Assembly (NCBI GenBank): GCA_015680905.1
Contig: CM027379.1
Span: forward strand, 96,275,001 to 96,339,000
Reading direction: 5' to 3'
DNA length: 64,000 nt
DNA from: Coptis chinensis
Taxonomy: Eukaryota > Streptophyta > Magnoliopsida > Ranunculales > Ranunculaceae
Shown: piece by piece, positions 23,838 through 34,540 of the stretch
Numbering within the stretch: position 1 is the first letter of the stretch
Layout: each line of letters opens with the position of its first letter
Translations under genes and position numbers: made by a program
Notes under the pieces: generated by a model
What the model was told of the DNA's origin: nothing
The model's input: the letters and a program-made list of their open reading frames with translations, nothing else
The model's database searches: none

Positions 23838-23842
23838 AATAG

Positions 23843-23926
23843 AACTAACTCTTATTTATTATAAACATAATTGGCCTAAATGTAATACTATTAAGGGGTT
23901 AAAACTACAATTTTGGGCTCTTATCA
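23843..23926 (-). repeat. 3' LTR of Athila-2, start of LTR
   Basis: The first 84 bp of the LTR in element sense (TGATAAGAGCCCAAAA...), separated from the rest by the copia insertion and directly followed by the purine tract. Confidence 0.9.
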
Positions 23927-23939
23927 AACCACCCCCAAA
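23927..23939 (-). other. Polypurine tract of Athila-2
   Basis: Minus strand reads TTTGGGGGTGGTT directly before the LTR start TGATAAG, the same as in Athila-1. The GAGGACAAGCAAAATGTTG block upstream of it is also shared. Confidence 0.85.
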
Positions 23940-24139
23940 CAACATTTTGCTTGTCCTCAAGCAAATATGAGAAATTAAAATAAGTGGCCGAAAATGGAGT
24001 TCTAACTAGTCTCGTTTCGCTGAGTACGATTGCATTGACCATATGCAATAAGACATTAAACCACTAGAAATTCCCTAATGAACGAGTTATAGTCTCGTGA
24101 GAGTTTTCTGGGAAAGTACTCACAACAATGATTTAACAC

Positions 24140-27100
24140 AATTAGGTTTATAGCCTAACACGACCACAACAGCATAATCGCTAGTATCGCACAAAAGTTC
24201 GAAAGGCTTAGACCAATCGGGAGGTTATATAATCGGGGTAGATGTTAAGGCGGCTTTTAATGTCTTAAAAGCCTGTTTACAGTCATGATTGAAATCAAAG
24301 ATGACATCTTTTCAAAGCATATTAGTTAATGGCCTAACTAATTGGAAAAATCCTTGATAAAACGCCTATAGAAACCTGCATGGCCTAAAAAGGCTTTAAT
24401 GTCACGAACAGTCCGTGGTATAGGAAGAGACGCTATTTTATCTAATTTGGCTTTATCTACTTCTATGTCGTCACTAGACACAATATGACCTAGAACTATC
24501 CCTCTTTGAACCATAAAATGACATTTTCTCCAATTTAAAACCAGATTCTTTTCCTCACACCGTGTCAACACTTTTGAAAGGTTAGACAAGCAGTCACTGA
24601 AAAAGTGTCAATAAATGGAAAAATCATCCATGAAGATATGAAGCATGCATCGCTGGAAAGTACCAGGAGTGTTACAAAGATCGAAAGGCATTCATTTATA
24701 GGCATATGTTCCAAAATGACATGTGAAGGTAGTTTTCTTTTGGTCATCACGATCGATAAAGATTTGAAAATAGCCAGAGTAGCCATCTAAAAAACAATAA
24801 TAAGCATGACCAGGTAGACGTTCACGCATCTGATCTATAAAGGGTAAAGGAAAGTGATCATTTTGTGTTATGACATTTAGTCATCTGTAATTAATACAGA
24901 TCCTCCATTTCATAGGAACTCATGTGGAAACAAATTCACCATCGGCATTACAAACAACGGTAACACCCAATTTCTTAGGAACTACATGAACGGGGCTTAC
25001 CCATTCACTACCGGAGATGGGATACATTATACCTGCATTGAGTAACCTTAAAACATCTTCCCTGACCACCTCTTTCATTGCAGGGTTCAAGCGATGCTGT
25101 GGTTCGTGTGAAGTCTTTGCATTATCCTCCAAACATATGCGATGTGTGCATACGCTAGGGTCAATCCCTTTAATGTCGTCTAGGGACCAACCAATTACGG
25201 AATGATGTTCCCTAATCACCCTAATCAAACGGAGCTTCTTCATCAACAGACAACTGAGAAGATATGATCACCGAATGACTACCATCCGGATCAAGATGGA
25301 TATATTTCAACTCAGCAGAAAGAGGTTTAAGCATAGGGGTGGGAGGAATGGGTAGAAAGGATTCTGGAGGGCATTCGTCCTGAGTAGCTGTAAAGAATTG
25401 TTTAGGTATGAGGTCTTCAAACTTGGAAGATGGATCTATAGAAGGATCAAAGATAGGAGTAAACTCTAAAAGGGCGTTGACTTCCTCTACGTAGAAGTCA
25501 TCGTCGAAGTCAGAATTTCCAAAAGAAAGGAATTGGTTCATCTGATTCTCAGGAAACGTGTTATTGAAATAATCTTGAGCTAAACTCTCGATCATGGTAA
25601 CTTATCCATCGATAGTCGTATCGGGTAACTGTTGCATCATTTTGAAAATATTTACCTTAATAGAAAAGTGTCCAAAGGAAATGGACATCGAACCATCACG
25701 ACAATTAATGAGCGTGTTGGTGGTGGCCAAGAAGGGACGCCCTAAGATGATAGAAACAGAGTCATTAACGACTTTTGTGTCGAGGATAATGAAGTCGGCT
25801 GGGTAGTAAAAATCTTGAACTTTAACAAGTATGTTTTCAACAACACCCTTGGGATACTTAATAGAACGGTCAGCTAACTGCAAAATCATTTTAGTTGGTT
25901 GCATTTCTTGTAGATCAATTTGTTTGTATAGGTAATAAGGGAGTAAGTTAACACTTGCCCCCAGATCTAATAGAGCAGTTGTTGTGTGGGTATCGCCCAA
26001 GGTGCATTGTACAGTAGGACGATTAGGGTCCTTGTATTTAACGATTCCAGTATGTTCAGATAGAGAGGGAAACTGTTCAGTTAAAAAGGCTTCTTTTGGT
26101 ATATTGGTTTTTCTCCTAGTAGTTCACAATTCTTTTAGAAACTTAGCGTGTTGTGTTAACTTTTTAATAGCTTCAAGAAAATGTAGGTTTATAGTTAGGT
26201 TTTTAAAAACTTCCCTAATCTCATAAAAATTTGTATCCTTTTTCAACATGGCTAGTCTCTGGGGAAACGGTGGTTTATCTTTATATTTATCATATGGGTC
26301 AATAGGATTATTAACCTTATGGTTATCTTTGGCCGTTTTTCTATTTGGTTGTGGTTTAAATGGTACCAGTACAGGTGTAGGATCTTTAGTTTCTATTACG
26401 GTATCTAGTAAAGTTTCATTATCAATTACCACTTGTGGTGGGTCAACGGGCATAGTGATGGCATTATCAACCACTCGACCTGAACGGAGGGTGGTGATGA
26501 CATTTAACTCTCCTACATTTAAATTTTCGTTACTAGGATTACCGTTACTTCAAAGGCTGTGTTTGGCATTTTAGGATTAGGTATAGTTTGACCTGGAAAC
26601 ACACATTTTGGTTGGGCTTTATCTTGGGCTAACTGTTGTATGGATTGTTGAATAGATTGTAATATCTGTTGTTGAGCTTGCATGTAGGCATCGAAGTGAT
26701 CCGGTTGTGAAGGTTTAGTGGCCACAGGTGGTGTGAAAGGAACTATCTCACGTTGATTATTAACGAGTGGGTTATGATAGTTATTATTAACCGGGATGAT
26801 ACCTCCATTATTATTATTATTATAATTATTACCTGGCCCTTGTACTTGTCTTGGTGGAAATTGGTTGTAGTTATTTGGTGGCTTAACAATTTGATTACTA
26901 AAACCTGGAGGATTGACTTGTTGTTGATTATTATGCCAACTGAAGTTGGGATGTTGTCTCCAAGGTGCGTTAGGAATATTATTAAATTAGCGCATACATT
27001 TTCTGGCTGTGTGGGTGGTTGTTCATAGACAAGAGGATAATAGGAGTCAGTTTGCTCAAGCTTAAAACAAAAATTACATGGAATAGAGTTGATGTTCATG

Positions 27101-27851
27101 ACAGGAGTAGGCTTTTGGTGAACAGAAAGGGTTTTTACCTTTTTGGTGAGGGATTTGATTAGGGTTCTAATCTCGGGATCAGGTTTAACCTCAAACATAC
27201 TGGCAGCTTTTGCTGTTGAAGAAGAAGGAACAGAGCAGGGGATATCGTTACCTACACTCCTCCCCCCCTAGTTATTATTACGCTTGGATTGATCATCTAA
27301 GAATTTAAAAGCCCTTGTGGCTCCTTTACTAAGAAAACTACCCCTATTCATTATATCAAGAACCTCTTTATGGTGATATGAAAGCCCCTTGAAAAAGGCA
27401 CGAACATGCATGTCTTTCACAAGGTTATGATGTGGGCATTCTATAAGAAGATCAGTGTACCTGTTCCAAGCCTCTGAAAAGGATTCATGAGGGTTTTGGC
27501 AGAAGAAATGAATCTTTTGAATTATTTCAACTGTCTTCAGTGGTGGGTAAAACTATTCCATGAACAATTGAACAAGTTTAGCCCATGAGTCCACGGAATT
27601 TGGCGTTTGGACAGTTAACCAAGACGCCGCCTTGTCGGCTAGGGTGAAAGGAAACACCCTAACTTTAATTTGTTCTAAACCTACGCTAGGATGATGGAAT
27701 GTAGTAAGAACTTATTCTATCCTATCCATATGCTGAAATTTAGGGGAATTCGAAAATCCCCCACTCGGTCTGCAAGAATAATGCATGACTTAGGGCCATC
27801 ATTTAAGGCTTTGTAAAAATCAGAGAGAGGAATCTCTGCGTCTTCAGCCAT
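24140..27851 (-). pseudogene. gag-pol: Athila-2 gag-protease-RT (broken)
   Basis: The gag start MAEDAEIPLSDFYKALNDGP (27851) is followed by frameshifted gag. The gag C-terminus (27198-26743) has a ruined knuckle (CNFCFKLEQTDSYYPL: His to Gln, last Cys to Tyr). The protease stretch is complete (26000-25602), with the active-site motif LLDLGASVNLLPYYLY and SIILGRPFLATTNTLI. RT runs from IRVIREHHSVIGWSLDDIKG through CFLDGYSGYFQIF to FMDDFSIY, with a small deletion just before FMDD, then LGHAGFYRRFIKDFSN. The frame fades into RNase H near 24140 and is fused directly to the 3' UTR, so RNase H, integrase and the extra ORFs are deleted. Confidence 0.85.
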
Positions 27852-28245
27852 TGATGCAGGTGTAGTGTGTGTAATTCTAGATAGGCATGTACGTTAACGT
27901 TTACAATATATAACTTTAGATGGTTTCTTCTTACCAGACCTTAATCTCATGCAAGGCTAAGTCCAATATAAAAGAAACAATTTCAGTAGTCAAACAAGCC
28001 TTATTATACTAGAATTAAACTCCTCTGACAGAAGAAACGAGGAGTGAAAGAAGGAGAACCTGAATGCCTCCTTTATACGCTTATAAATAGCGCCTTCAAC
28101 ACGAATTTCAGTGTCCTATAGCAGCCTGGAACACCAAACTAGCAAATATTTGGATCCAAGATGTGACCTGTAACTAACCTGTAATTGGGCAGAAGCGATC
28201 AGACCATCTTCAAAGGGCATGCACGCTCGAATATACGCTAACTAG

Positions 28246-28409
28246 GGGAAGATATTCACAAATTTGTGGGGGATTATGTTCCCATTAGTGGTGTTAATTA
28301 CATTTGTAGAGGTTTCTTGACTACCATTTGCAATGATGTTGGAGTTTTGAAAATGTGGGATACTATTAAGGCAGAAAGGGATAATAGTTTGTTTGTCACC
28401 ACACTCACT
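28246..28409 (+). pseudogene. Probable continuation of the Mutator-like N-terminal frame
   Basis: The plus-strand frame reads KFVGDYVPISGVNYICRGFL and continues with GVLKMWDTIKAERDNS before a stop near 28409. It resembles the segment that follows the DRDELSYMGLD block in MULE N-termini, and would be the distal half of the frame interrupted at 16703 by Athila-2. A C-family LTR is fused directly after it. Confidence 0.4.
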
Positions 28410-28463
28410 TGAAGCTTTAATATTGTAGTGAGTATACTTCAAAAGAGTTTAGAAGTTGAGGTT
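28410..28463 (-). repeat. C-family LTR copy 1, left part
   Basis: The end of a C-type LTR (element sense minus, ending CTTCA), matching 33661-33715 and 62584-62640. It is cut at AGGTT by insertion of element D and resumes at 32108. Confidence 0.8.
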
Positions 28464-28927
28464 TGTTTCGACCAAATATGATCAAAACACTAAGTGATGA
28501 CGAAAGAGATGAAAAATGTAGAAAAGTAGTGAAAAAGCGATGGTGATCGAGTGAATGATAAGACTGTACCTTTCGGTTGTCTACGTACCCAAAATATCGA
28601 TGAGATCAAGTCTCAAGAATGTAGTTCTATATGAAAAATAGTTTGGTATTTATATAGGTTGAGTAGAGACTTCTTGTAGCTTAAGTAATTGTAATTGAAT
28701 ATAACTATCAACTGATAATTATCTCTTTGATAAGAAACGAATCTGGACATAAATTAATGTACGTTAGTTGCAAGCCATGTGGCTAAGGTTCAGCCTTAGA
28801 CACATGAGTTAATGAGCTTGTACATTGATCAATGATATTGCAAATTGGGCTTTAGCCCTGTCGATTAAACGAATAAAGTGGAGACCCCTACTAATGAACG
28901 TTTGTCACGTAGGTGGGGGTCGAAACA
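28464..28927 (-). repeat. 3' LTR of element D
   Basis: 464 bp, nearly identical to 31644-32107. TATA-like TATTTATATAGG on the complementary reading at about 28648-28660. Confidence 0.92.
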
Positions 28928-30469
28928 CCGCCCCCTCTTTGGCATGTGAAAGAAGTTCGTATGACAAAGAAGAGAGAAAAAAAATGAGTTAAGAAAAACG
29001 AGACCACATAAAAACGAAAATTTATGCGCTTGACACATAATTTCTATAAATGCGCTTGAACGAATGTGAACGAAACAAAAATATTAAGGGAAACCAATAT
29101 AAAATAAATGTAATATAATTTTTTATAATTAATTTAATTTGAGTGGGATGCATAATTTAAGTTGGTGGCCTTGGGCAATTAGAGAAAAAGAATCGGCTAA
29201 TAAAGGTATTCTTAACCAACAAGGGCTTGGAATATGATAGGAAGTGCACAAATTTCGGCAAAAACATGTGGGGCCTAATAATGATTGGAATTGATGTGGC
29301 TATCAAATTAAATCGGATTTGGAAAAGAGATAAATCTAGTGTCGTACAAGTTGGACTTGAATAGTAAGTCCACATGACTCAAATATTGGACTAGCCACGT
29401 GATTCTACTAAGATTTGAAGAGAGAGAAATTAGAAGGAGAAAGAAATTACCGACGAATACGGACTGGTTCGGTTTGGATAATAGAATTAGATAACAGATA
29501 AAGCAGTGAGTCGCCCACCTTATCTTAAATTGTTTGGGATAATTGGATAATAATTGTTATGTCAAATATGAACTGGACGTTTTTCATAACTGGGTAAGAA
29601 CTGGACAAATATGAACTGGATGTTTTCAATTATATTTAAGTATCAAAAAAGCTCAAGCTCAAGGAACATGCTTTGGAAGTCTAATGAAGTTGTACCAATG
29701 TTTGCATGGCATCATATGGGCAAGATGATTCAACGAAGAAGATCAAGCAAGTGCTGCCAGATACTAGGACGAGCTAGGCCTAAAAAACCAATGGACCAGC
29801 TACGGATCTCAAACAACAACAAAAACAATATCAAAAAAGCTAGTCAGCGAGCCAATTAATCTTTAAGGCAATCTAAAAGTAAGTATCGAAAAAGCTATAT
29901 ATGTCCAAGTGTAATGCACATTGAAAGACATGATGTTATATTTTCTTCTCTTATTGTTTTGTACACGATACTGAGCTAATGAAATTTATAGGTGGGGTTG
30001 ATATATTTAATGCTGGGGCTAGACGAGGAGAACTATAGATCACCGGCAAAGTCAAGCACATTGCAAATGAACGTGTGTCAAATTAGAGAACAAATTGTCG
30101 AGATGACGGAAAAAAATTGAAAAAAGAAACGAGTGTAGAAAAAAGGTCCTTGCGCGCGAGCGAGAAAAATAAAAGAACTGGATTGTAAAGGAAAAAATGG
30201 TAGAGAATGTCGGGGCTACTATTCGAAAAGCAATAGTTAAAAAAAAAAAAAAAAAAAAATTGTCGTTCACCGTGGATGAGCTCTAAAAATACTTTAAACG
30301 GTGTCAATGATTTTCGACAGCATGAAACAGGTATGTTAGTATTTGTGATCAGTTATCTTAAAATTTTGGTTAAGTCTGAAAGACTGATGAAAATATTTGT
30401 ATTTTTGTCGCAGGTAGAAATGGAGGAATTACGAGTAAAAGATATTGACGAAAAATGTCGAGCGGAAAG

Positions 30470-31115
30470 ATCGCAATGCCTTAGAAAAAAATAAAGAAGC
30501 TGAAGAAAGGTTTTGTTCAGGATGATCGCGCCGCAATGCCGTAGAAGAAATAAAGAAACTGGAGAAAATTTGCATTCATAAAAACCGACTAAAAGTGTCT
30601 CTAAGAAATAATGGCTCAATGCCTTGGAAAAAAAAGAAGAAGCTGGAGAAAGTTTTCGCACGGAGAAATGACAGTATTATGAGCAAAATATATTCACAAA
30701 GAGTCGAAGGAGAAAAACTTTGCACAGAAAGGTGTCAATTAATGCCGTAGAAGAATTAAAGAAGCTGACAGAAGTTTCGTTGAGAAAGATCGGCTCAATG
30801 CCTCAGAAAAAATAATAAAGTTGTCGGAAAGTTTCGCTCGGAAAGATCGGCACAATGCCTTAGAAAAAATAATGAAGCTGACGAAAATTTTCGCCGAAAA
30901 TTTCTCGTAGAAAGATAGGCACAATGCCTTAGAAAAAAGAAATAAGTTGGAGAAAATTTTTTTCCCGGAAAAGCCGTCGAAAAAGTGTCGCTCATAAATA
31001 TTGGCCAATAGTGAAGCTGTCGAAAATTTTCACTCAGAAAGATTGGCACAATGCCTTAAAACAAATAGTGAAGCTGTCGGAAAGATCGGCACAATGCCTT
31101 AGAAAAAATAATTAC
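30470..31115. repeat. Nine-fold 45-to-125-bp tandem-like repeat inside element D
   Basis: The word AATGCC(T/G)(T/C)AGAA followed by an A-rich run and AAGCTG/AAGTTG recurs near 30474, 30533, 30617, 30741, 30796, 30855, 30920, 31049 and 31094. Intervening CGGAAAGATCGGCAC and TTTCGCTC words are shared. Both strands have frames through it, none continuous, so coding is not supported. Confidence 0.8.
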
Positions 31116-31623
31116 GTTGTGATGTGATAGATACGACACCATTTTCGAGAACTCATGGATGACATACGTTGCGAACAACAGGAATCTCATTCTCACCACG
31201 TAAACGATCCCACATGCTATGATGTTATTGGCGTGTGTTACATTGTGGTGTGACAGATACAACATCATCTTCGAGAGGAATGGTTCGTTTCAGACAACGT
31301 TTGTAGTAGTTGTTATGTTTGTCGTACACTCGTGCACTTTTGAAGAAGTGTTTATCGAGACATATGACTGACATTATCTGTAACAGATGACGAAGAATAG
31401 TCAGAGGCAATAACTTTGTGCCGAATAATTTGGCGCATCGGTGGAATGGTAGCCGGGTCACATTCAATCGGGTGTTGAAAAGGAATAGAAGGGAGTAGTC
31501 CAATACTGCCAGGTTGACTTGAACCTCACATTCGCGATGATCATCAGTAAGTGCATCGAGAACTTAGGCTCGTCTAGTATTCGTCATAACTTGTATATAA
31601 CGTGATCGTTGGTTTTGAATAAG

Positions 31624-31639
31624 AACCGCAGACGGCGCC
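31624..31639 (-). other. Primer-binding site of element D
   Basis: TTGGCGCCGTCTGCGG on the minus strand, a few bases after the 5' LTR. The TGGCGCCG core is common in plant Ty3/gypsy-type elements. Confidence 0.75.
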
Positions 31640-31643
31640 AATT

Positions 31644-32107
31644 ATGTTTCAACCAAATATGATCAAAACACTAAGTGGTGATGAAAGAGATAAAAAACGT
31701 AGAAAAGTAGTGAAAAAGCGTGGTGATCGAGTGAATGATGAAATTGTACCTTTCGGTTGCCTACGTACCCAAATTATCGATGGGATCAAGTCTCAAGAAC
31801 GTAGTTCTGTATGAAAAATAGTTTGGTATTTATATAGGTTGAATAGAGACTTCTTGTAGCTTAAGTAATTGTAATTGAATATAACTCTCAACTGATAATT
31901 ATCTCTTTGATAAGAAACCAATCTGGACATAAATTAATGTACGTTAGTGGCAAGCCATGTGGCTAAGGTTCAGCCTTAGACACATGAGTTAATGGGCCTG
32001 TATATTGATCAATGGTATTGCAAATTGGGCTTTAGCCCTGTCTATTAAACAAATAAAGTGGAGACCCCTACTAATGGACGTTTGCCACGTAGGTGGGGGT
32101 CGAAACA
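31644..32107 (-). repeat. 5' LTR of element D
   Basis: 464 bp, ends in CAACCAAATATG-side TGAAACA next to the PBS in element sense. Small differences from the 3' LTR. Confidence 0.92.
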
Positions 32108-32900
32108 AGGTTCATCCTAAATTTTTTGGAGTTGAGTGAGGGAGATAAGAAGAAGAAAGGTAGACTCTTGAATATTAGAATGGTTCTAAGCTAATGAACT
32201 TGAAAGCTTGATTGTTTGAATAAAATGACTTGAAAATATGAAAGGAAGATTGATTAAAACATAGAAATGAAAGCAACAAACAAGATTTGAAGATTTAAAA
32301 CAAGAAGAAATAACAAGTTGATTGAAAAGAAAAGGAAATAACAAGTTGATTAAAATAAATTAAAACAAACTAGAAATTAAAAACATGAATTAAAAACAAG
32401 ACAAGAAAATAAACAAACCAAATGGTTTGGATCCTAAGACATGAATGAGTTCTTTCTCCCTTGCTTTTTGTTTATATACCCTTACTTTTACCAAATACAG
32501 ATTTACCCTCATCCATTCTAAACAAGACACCTCACCACTTTTACTTTTGCTTTTGCTTTTGCTTTTTGGTGCCTTCTTGGCCAAGATAGGGTTAGGGATA
32601 AGCCTTCATAATTTGAAATAAGGGCCTCCATCTTTGGTATTCTGATTTGAGTCCTTTGACTATTGACTTTGACCGGTTGACTTTAACTTTTTCAGTACTT
32701 TTCCATAGCAGCTACTGGTCTTCATAATAAGTGTGATTAAGGCTCCTTTTGGTGCTAAGACGCAACTTTTATGATAAGTGGTCTGAAATACTCTTAAACC
32801 TGAAAAATGTAGTAAAAACTATGAGTTGTCTTTTCGTTAAGCGTCAGAGGGAATGTAATACAGCAAAATACGGGTAATAAAACGCACATTTTGGAGCTGA
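32108..32900 (-). repeat. C-family LTR copy 1, right part
   Basis: Continues the C LTR after element D (AGGTT at 32108-32112 is the second copy of the target duplication). Homologous to 33720-34540 and 62640-63397 (shared CTTGCTTTTTGTTTATAT, GTGGTCTGAAATACTC-like and TAATAAAA-CATTT-GGAG blocks). Its outer edge, about 32900, abuts the last 48 bp of an oppositely oriented C-type LTR. Confidence 0.8.
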
Positions 32901-32950
32901 TAAGTGAACCTCACTAAATACTTTGAACTTACCACTAAGCTACAGCTTCA

Positions 32951-33660
32951 AATGGCACCGCCGTCATGGATTGAAGGAACATGGATGCTTGGTTGAGCAC
33001 CTAAGGAGGGAAACATCACTCTATCCCTTTCATTTCTTGTGTGTGTGTGTGTGTGTTTTTTTTTTAAAAATTTTTGTTGATATATTTCGTTATTTTTCAA
33101 TACTGATCTTATTTATTTCAAATCCAGGTTCGACATTCAACTGTTGGAGAGGAGCTAAAGCTAATGCCGAAAGACGAACAAACTTGGCTAGAACCGACCG
33201 GAGTGCGACTGCCCGCGCAACCGCACGCCGCCTTGGCACCTCAGGATAGTCAACGTTCATTTTTTCACAGTTTGTTCATTTTTTATGCATGGTTGTAACT
33301 AAAGATCTGGATTTTGTAATAAAGTAGTATAAATTAGTGGACTTTATTGTAATAGATAGAGATAAAATGAAAAAGAAAAAGAAAAACTAAAAAAAGAGAA
33401 AAAAATGAGTTTTTTTATTGGTTATGTGGATTAACATGAGTGGAGCACTTGGTTGAAGTTGTGAAACTTACCAAGATTTAGAGTTTTCATTGTGCTGGGA
33501 AGTTCAAGTGTGTGAGCTGAGTCATGAATCATACGCTCGCGCACTTTGAATCAACTTGGTAATCAACACTCTAATTACGATTAACTCTAGTTAATCTAGG
33601 TAATCTAGTTAATCTATTAGTCTTAGTAATAGTGTTAGTTTACTTTTATGTTTTGGTCCC
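32951..33660 (+). other. Leader region of Athila-4
   Basis: Matches the reverse complement of 61900-62583: PBS and ATGGATTGAAGGAACATGGA, the G/C-rich block 33123-33250, then AAGTGTGTGAGCTGAGTCAT and TTACCAAG blocks. It includes a short GT repeat at 33041-33056. No protein was recognised. Confidence 0.7.
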
Positions 33661-34540
33661 TGAAGCTTTAGTAGTAGTGGAAGTATACTTCAAAAGAGTT
33701 TAGATTAGAAGTTGAGGTTCATCATAAATTGTTTAGAGTTTTAGTGAGAGAGATATGAAGAAGAAATGTAGACTTTTGTAGGATTAGAATAGTTCTAAGC
33801 TAATGAACTTGAAAGCTTTGATTGTTTGATTGAAATGACTTGAAAACATGAAGAAAGATTGATTAAAACATTGAAATGAAAGCAACAAACAAGATTGAAG
33901 ATTTAAACAAAGAACAAGTAACAAGTTTGATTGAAATAAAAAAAAAGGAAATAACAAGTTGATTGAAATAAAATAAAACAACAAGAAATTAAAAACATGA
34001 ATTGAAAAACAAGACAAGAAAATAAACAAACCAAATGGTTTGGATCCTAAGATAATGGATGAGTTATCTCTCCCTTGCTTTTTGTTTATATACCTCTACT
34101 TTTGCCATTTACAAATTTTCCCTTCTCCATTACAAACTAGACACCTTTCCCTTTCACTTTTGCTTTTACTTTTTACTTTTGGTTTATTCATGACCAAGGT
34201 AGGTTTAGGGATAAAGTCTCCATAATTTGAGATAAGGGCCTCTATCATTGGTCTTCTTATGATTTAAAGATTTTTGACTGCCGACTTTGACCATTGACTT
34301 TGACTTTTCATCGGTTGATTTTAACTTTTTAGCACTTTTCCATAGCATCTACTGGTCTTCTTAATAAGCGTGATTAAGGCTCCTTTTGGTTTTAAGACGT
34401 AGCTTTTATGATAAGTGGTTTGAAATACTCCTTAACTTGAAAAAGGCAGTAAAAGCTATGAGTTGTCTTTTTGTTAAGCATAAGAGGGACTGTAATGCAG
34501 CAATATATGGGTAATAAAATGTACATTTGGGAGCACATCA
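33661..34540 (-). repeat. Solo C-family LTR (880 bp)
   Basis: TGAAGC...CACATCA ends on the plus strand; true sense is minus, because the C3 copy has its PBS after the TGAAG side. The flanks (TTATGTTTTGGTCCC left, AGCCCTTGAAGG right) are contiguous in the unoccupied relative at 61880-61900, so this is a clean insertion reduced to one LTR. The candidate 5-bp duplication is GTCCC/AGCCC, imperfect. Confidence 0.8.

Larger units (their letters stand above)
16704..28245 (-). mobile_element. Athila-2: degenerate Athila-type Ty3/gypsy element, 5' LTR lost
   Basis: Minus-strand element. 3' LTR at 16704-18007 plus 23843-23926 (split by a copia element), purine tract at 23927-23939, then pol remnants, gag (ATG at 27851) and 5' UTR to about 28245. 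The 5' UTR matches that of Athila-1 (common GAGGCATTCAGG and TTGCATGAGATTAAGGT blocks). The 5' LTR, RNase H, integrase and extra ORFs are missing, so no target duplication can be read. Left flank is GGGCT. Confidence 0.85.
28464..32107 (-). mobile_element. Element D: 3.6-kb non-autonomous LTR retrotransposon
   Basis: LTRs of 464 bp at 28464-28927 and 31644-32107 with TGTTTCGACC/GGTCGAAACA ends. The target duplication AGGTT lies at 28459-28463 and 32108-32112. The PBS (TTGGCGCCGTCTGCGG, minus strand, 31639-31624) and a purine tract AAAGAGGGGGCGG (minus, 28928-28940) set minus-strand orientation. The 2.7-kb interior holds no gag or pol I recognise; a short frame after the PBS begins MTNTRRA and is broken. 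LARD/TRIM-like. The LTRs are very similar, so this is one of the younger insertions here. Confidence 0.92.

Noticed and set aside
26753-27028. Ile-rich plus-strand frame, with a similar one at 37929-38198 on the minus strand
   Set aside because: Both are antisense readings of the Asn-rich AAT-repeat linker of Athila gag.
30052-31049. Phe/Ser-rich overlapping frames in element D
   Set aside because: They result from the A-rich repeat units read on the opposite strand, appear in several frames at once, and are closed by stops in neighbouring units.
32923-33249. A 108-codon plus-strand frame with an Arg/Ala-rich end
   Set aside because: It is part of the Athila-4 leader. The reverse homologue at 62330-62583 does not keep the frame.
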